Assembly: GCF_007874125.1 (NCBI RefSeq)
Contig: NZ_CP040128.1
Coordinates: 372,001 to 436,000 of the forward strand
Source: Noviherbaspirillum sp. UKPF54
GTDB lineage: Bacteria; Pseudomonadota; Gammaproteobacteria; Burkholderiales; Burkholderiaceae_D
DNA length: 64,000 nucleotides
Direction of reading: 5' to 3'
Below are positions 63,040-64,000 of this stretch, in pieces. The notes under the pieces were generated by a model that did no database searches, was not told the DNA's origin, and saw only the letters and a program-made list of their open reading frames with translations. The position numbers and the translations under genes are program-made. Each line of letters starts with the position of its first letter. Within the stretch, counting starts at the first letter, position 1.

Positions 63040-63848
63040 GGCGCCTCGATCATTGCCCTGCTCCCAGCGAGTATGTGCGGCCAAAGCTTTTTCCATGTCG
63101 CCCAGTTGTGTCCGCCGCGGACCGAGTACACCTGCGATTCTGGCAAGACATCGGCAAGCAGCGCGTTTGCATCGGCAAACATGTCTTCTGCGCCATAGCC
63201 GAGATAGATCGGCAACGGCGGCTGTTGCTGCGCACAGTTTTCCTTCAGCCATGCCCACACCGCGCGCGGGTAGTCTTCCGCCCGCACGATGCCCGGCTTC
63301 CATTGCCGGACGCCTCCAGCCGAGGCGATTTCATTCACCAGTTCGCCGTTTCCCAGGTATGGCGCCAGCAGCAGCAAGCCGGACAATCGGGACGACGTTA
63401 ATGCCGCGAAGGATGAAGCGCCGAATCCGCCGAGGGAGATACCAGCCAGCCAGATTCGCTCATAGCCGGCCTCCTGCGCGGCATCGACCACATCTTCCGC
63501 AATTCTCGCGTGAATGGCGCGCGACGCGTAGTAACCATAGTGGGCATCGACCGCCACGGCGTCGGCGGTAATGCCATAATGCCGCAGGTCGGCAATGAAG
63601 CCGTTCCTCTCAAAGTCTTCCGCCAGATCGCCAATGCCCGGCAGGAAAACGATCAAATTCTTGTTCGACGAATCTCCCGGGTATTCCATCCTGAGCAGCG
63701 ACTCCGCCGTCTTTAGCATCGGATCGAAACGGGAAGACAACAATGCCAGCCTTGCCAGAGCACCTCTTTTTACTTTGCGGAATCGATAGCGGAGTTCGGA
63801 ATGCATGCCGGGAGTGAATTGTTTCCAATGTAATGAAGAATCCTGCAT
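62994..63848 (-). CDS. alpha/beta hydrolase
   Basis: The 284-residue cytosolic protein has the hydrolase core NLIVFLPGIGDLAEDF (oxyanion region), the nucleophile elbow GISLGGFG, Asp in LGYGAEDMF and His in GGHNWATWK. Substrate could be a lipid, ester or lactone. The ATG at 63848 has GAGG seven bases upstream; the longer frame is rejected. It converges on the PlsC gene, with overlapping 3' ends. Confidence 0.85.
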   Translation of the reverse strand: MQDSSLHWKQFTPGMHSELRYRFRKVKRGALARLALLSSRFDPMLKTAESLLRMEYPGDSSNKNLIVFLPGIGDLAEDFERNGFIADLRHYGITADAVAVDAHYGYYASRAIHARIAEDVVDAAQEAGYERIWLAGISLGGFGASSFAALTSSRLSGLLLLAPYLGNGELVNEIASAGGVRQWKPGIVRAEDYPRAVWAWLKENCAQQQPPLPIYLGYGAEDMFADANALLADVLPESQVYSVRGGHNWATWKKLWPHILAGSRAMIEAPYAPASSSPVSGNIA

Positions 63849-63937
63849 CGTAGTGCCTCGACGGCACACAGGACTCGACCTTACAGATGCGGACGGCCAG
63901 CGGAATTGCAAGCGCGTTTATTCACGCTATACACGCT

Positions 63938-63991
63938 ATATGGGGTCAGACTCGATATAGACCCGCTCTTGTTGTGACTCAATATCGAGTC
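63938..63991. repeat. dispersed palindrome copy near right end
   Basis: ATATGGGGTCAGACTCGATA (63938-63957) is a full arm. TCGAGTC at 63985-63991 is part of the opposite arm, after a diverged spacer of about 28 bases. It lies upstream of the alpha/beta hydrolase start. Confidence 0.75.
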
Positions 63992-64000
63992 GCCGAGGGA

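Overview
The window is about 64 kb of GC-rich bacterial chromosome. Gene families, codon use and layout suggest a betaproteobacterium close to Oxalobacteraceae (Herbaspirillum, Noviherbaspirillum or Massilia type). Indicators are the long 87-residue IF-1 paralogue, the DUF2933/isoprenylcysteine-methyltransferase/P-type ATPase cassette, a CzcE-like lipoprotein and many LysR/TetR-era metabolic genes. This assignment is inference; no rRNA or phylogenetic marker was compared. No prophage, insertion sequence, CRISPR array or replication origin was seen. Most of the window reads as ordinary chromosome with several accessory cassettes.

Layout. 1-4610: a copper operon on the minus strand. It runs from a CueR-type promoter through copZ, DUF2933, an ICMT-like methyltransferase and an unusual tail-fused copA to a secreted protein cut by the window edge. 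4754-10061: an orphan LivK-like binding protein, an ABC-2 exporter pair, a YjbQ protein, phosphatidylserine decarboxylase and an O-acetyltransferase. 10284-14923: a Thr-rich secreted protein, an outer-membrane barrel, a class A PBP and a pseudo-receiver. 14928-17859: a TetR regulator divergent from a CrtI-like FAD oxidoreductase, with two matching 21-bp operators between them, then a thioredoxin-fold protein. 18158-22966: a YhgE/Pip exporter, a wax ester/diacylglycerol acyltransferase with a histone-like tail, and a PHB-depolymerase-type esterase. 23074-27077: an Fe-S protein, small secreted proteins, tRNA-Arg, a second-type infA and a cold-shock gene with a long leader.

27137-41143: a triplicated lipoprotein, a Sel1 protein, transporters (YdcZ, BenE, EamA), an RlmN/Cfr-like methyltransferase, many small exported proteins, enoyl-CoA hydratase, a LysR regulator, a GH5-like protein lacking key acidic residues and a CzcE-like lipoprotein. 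41219-48718: an endonuclease III-like glycosylase, an MCP, a polar amino-acid ABC transporter, an MFS exporter and a pair of small cytosolic proteins. 48853-56705: c-di-GMP signalling, comprising a GAF-EAL protein and a three-gene FIST/NosP-like sensor, histidine kinase and REC-GGDEF-EAL operon. Between them lie a hydratase, a cysteine-less glutaredoxin-like protein and an OB-fold protein. 57060-64000: a DUF2189 protein, initiator tRNA, a large lipoprotein, an aspartoacylase-family protein, a decayed paralogue of the gene at 48009-48398, a PlsC-type acyltransferase and an alpha/beta hydrolase.

The most unexpected structure is a dispersed family of intergenic palindromes with arms ATATGGGGTCAGACTCGA / TCGAGTCTGACCCCATAT. 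About ten full or decayed copies lie between 33.8 kb and the right end and none was found in the first 33 kb. Two copies sit in the leaders of genes that lack a visible Shine-Dalgarno. The most coherent functional modules are the copper operon, the TetR/FAD operon with paired operators and the NosP-like c-di-GMP operon.
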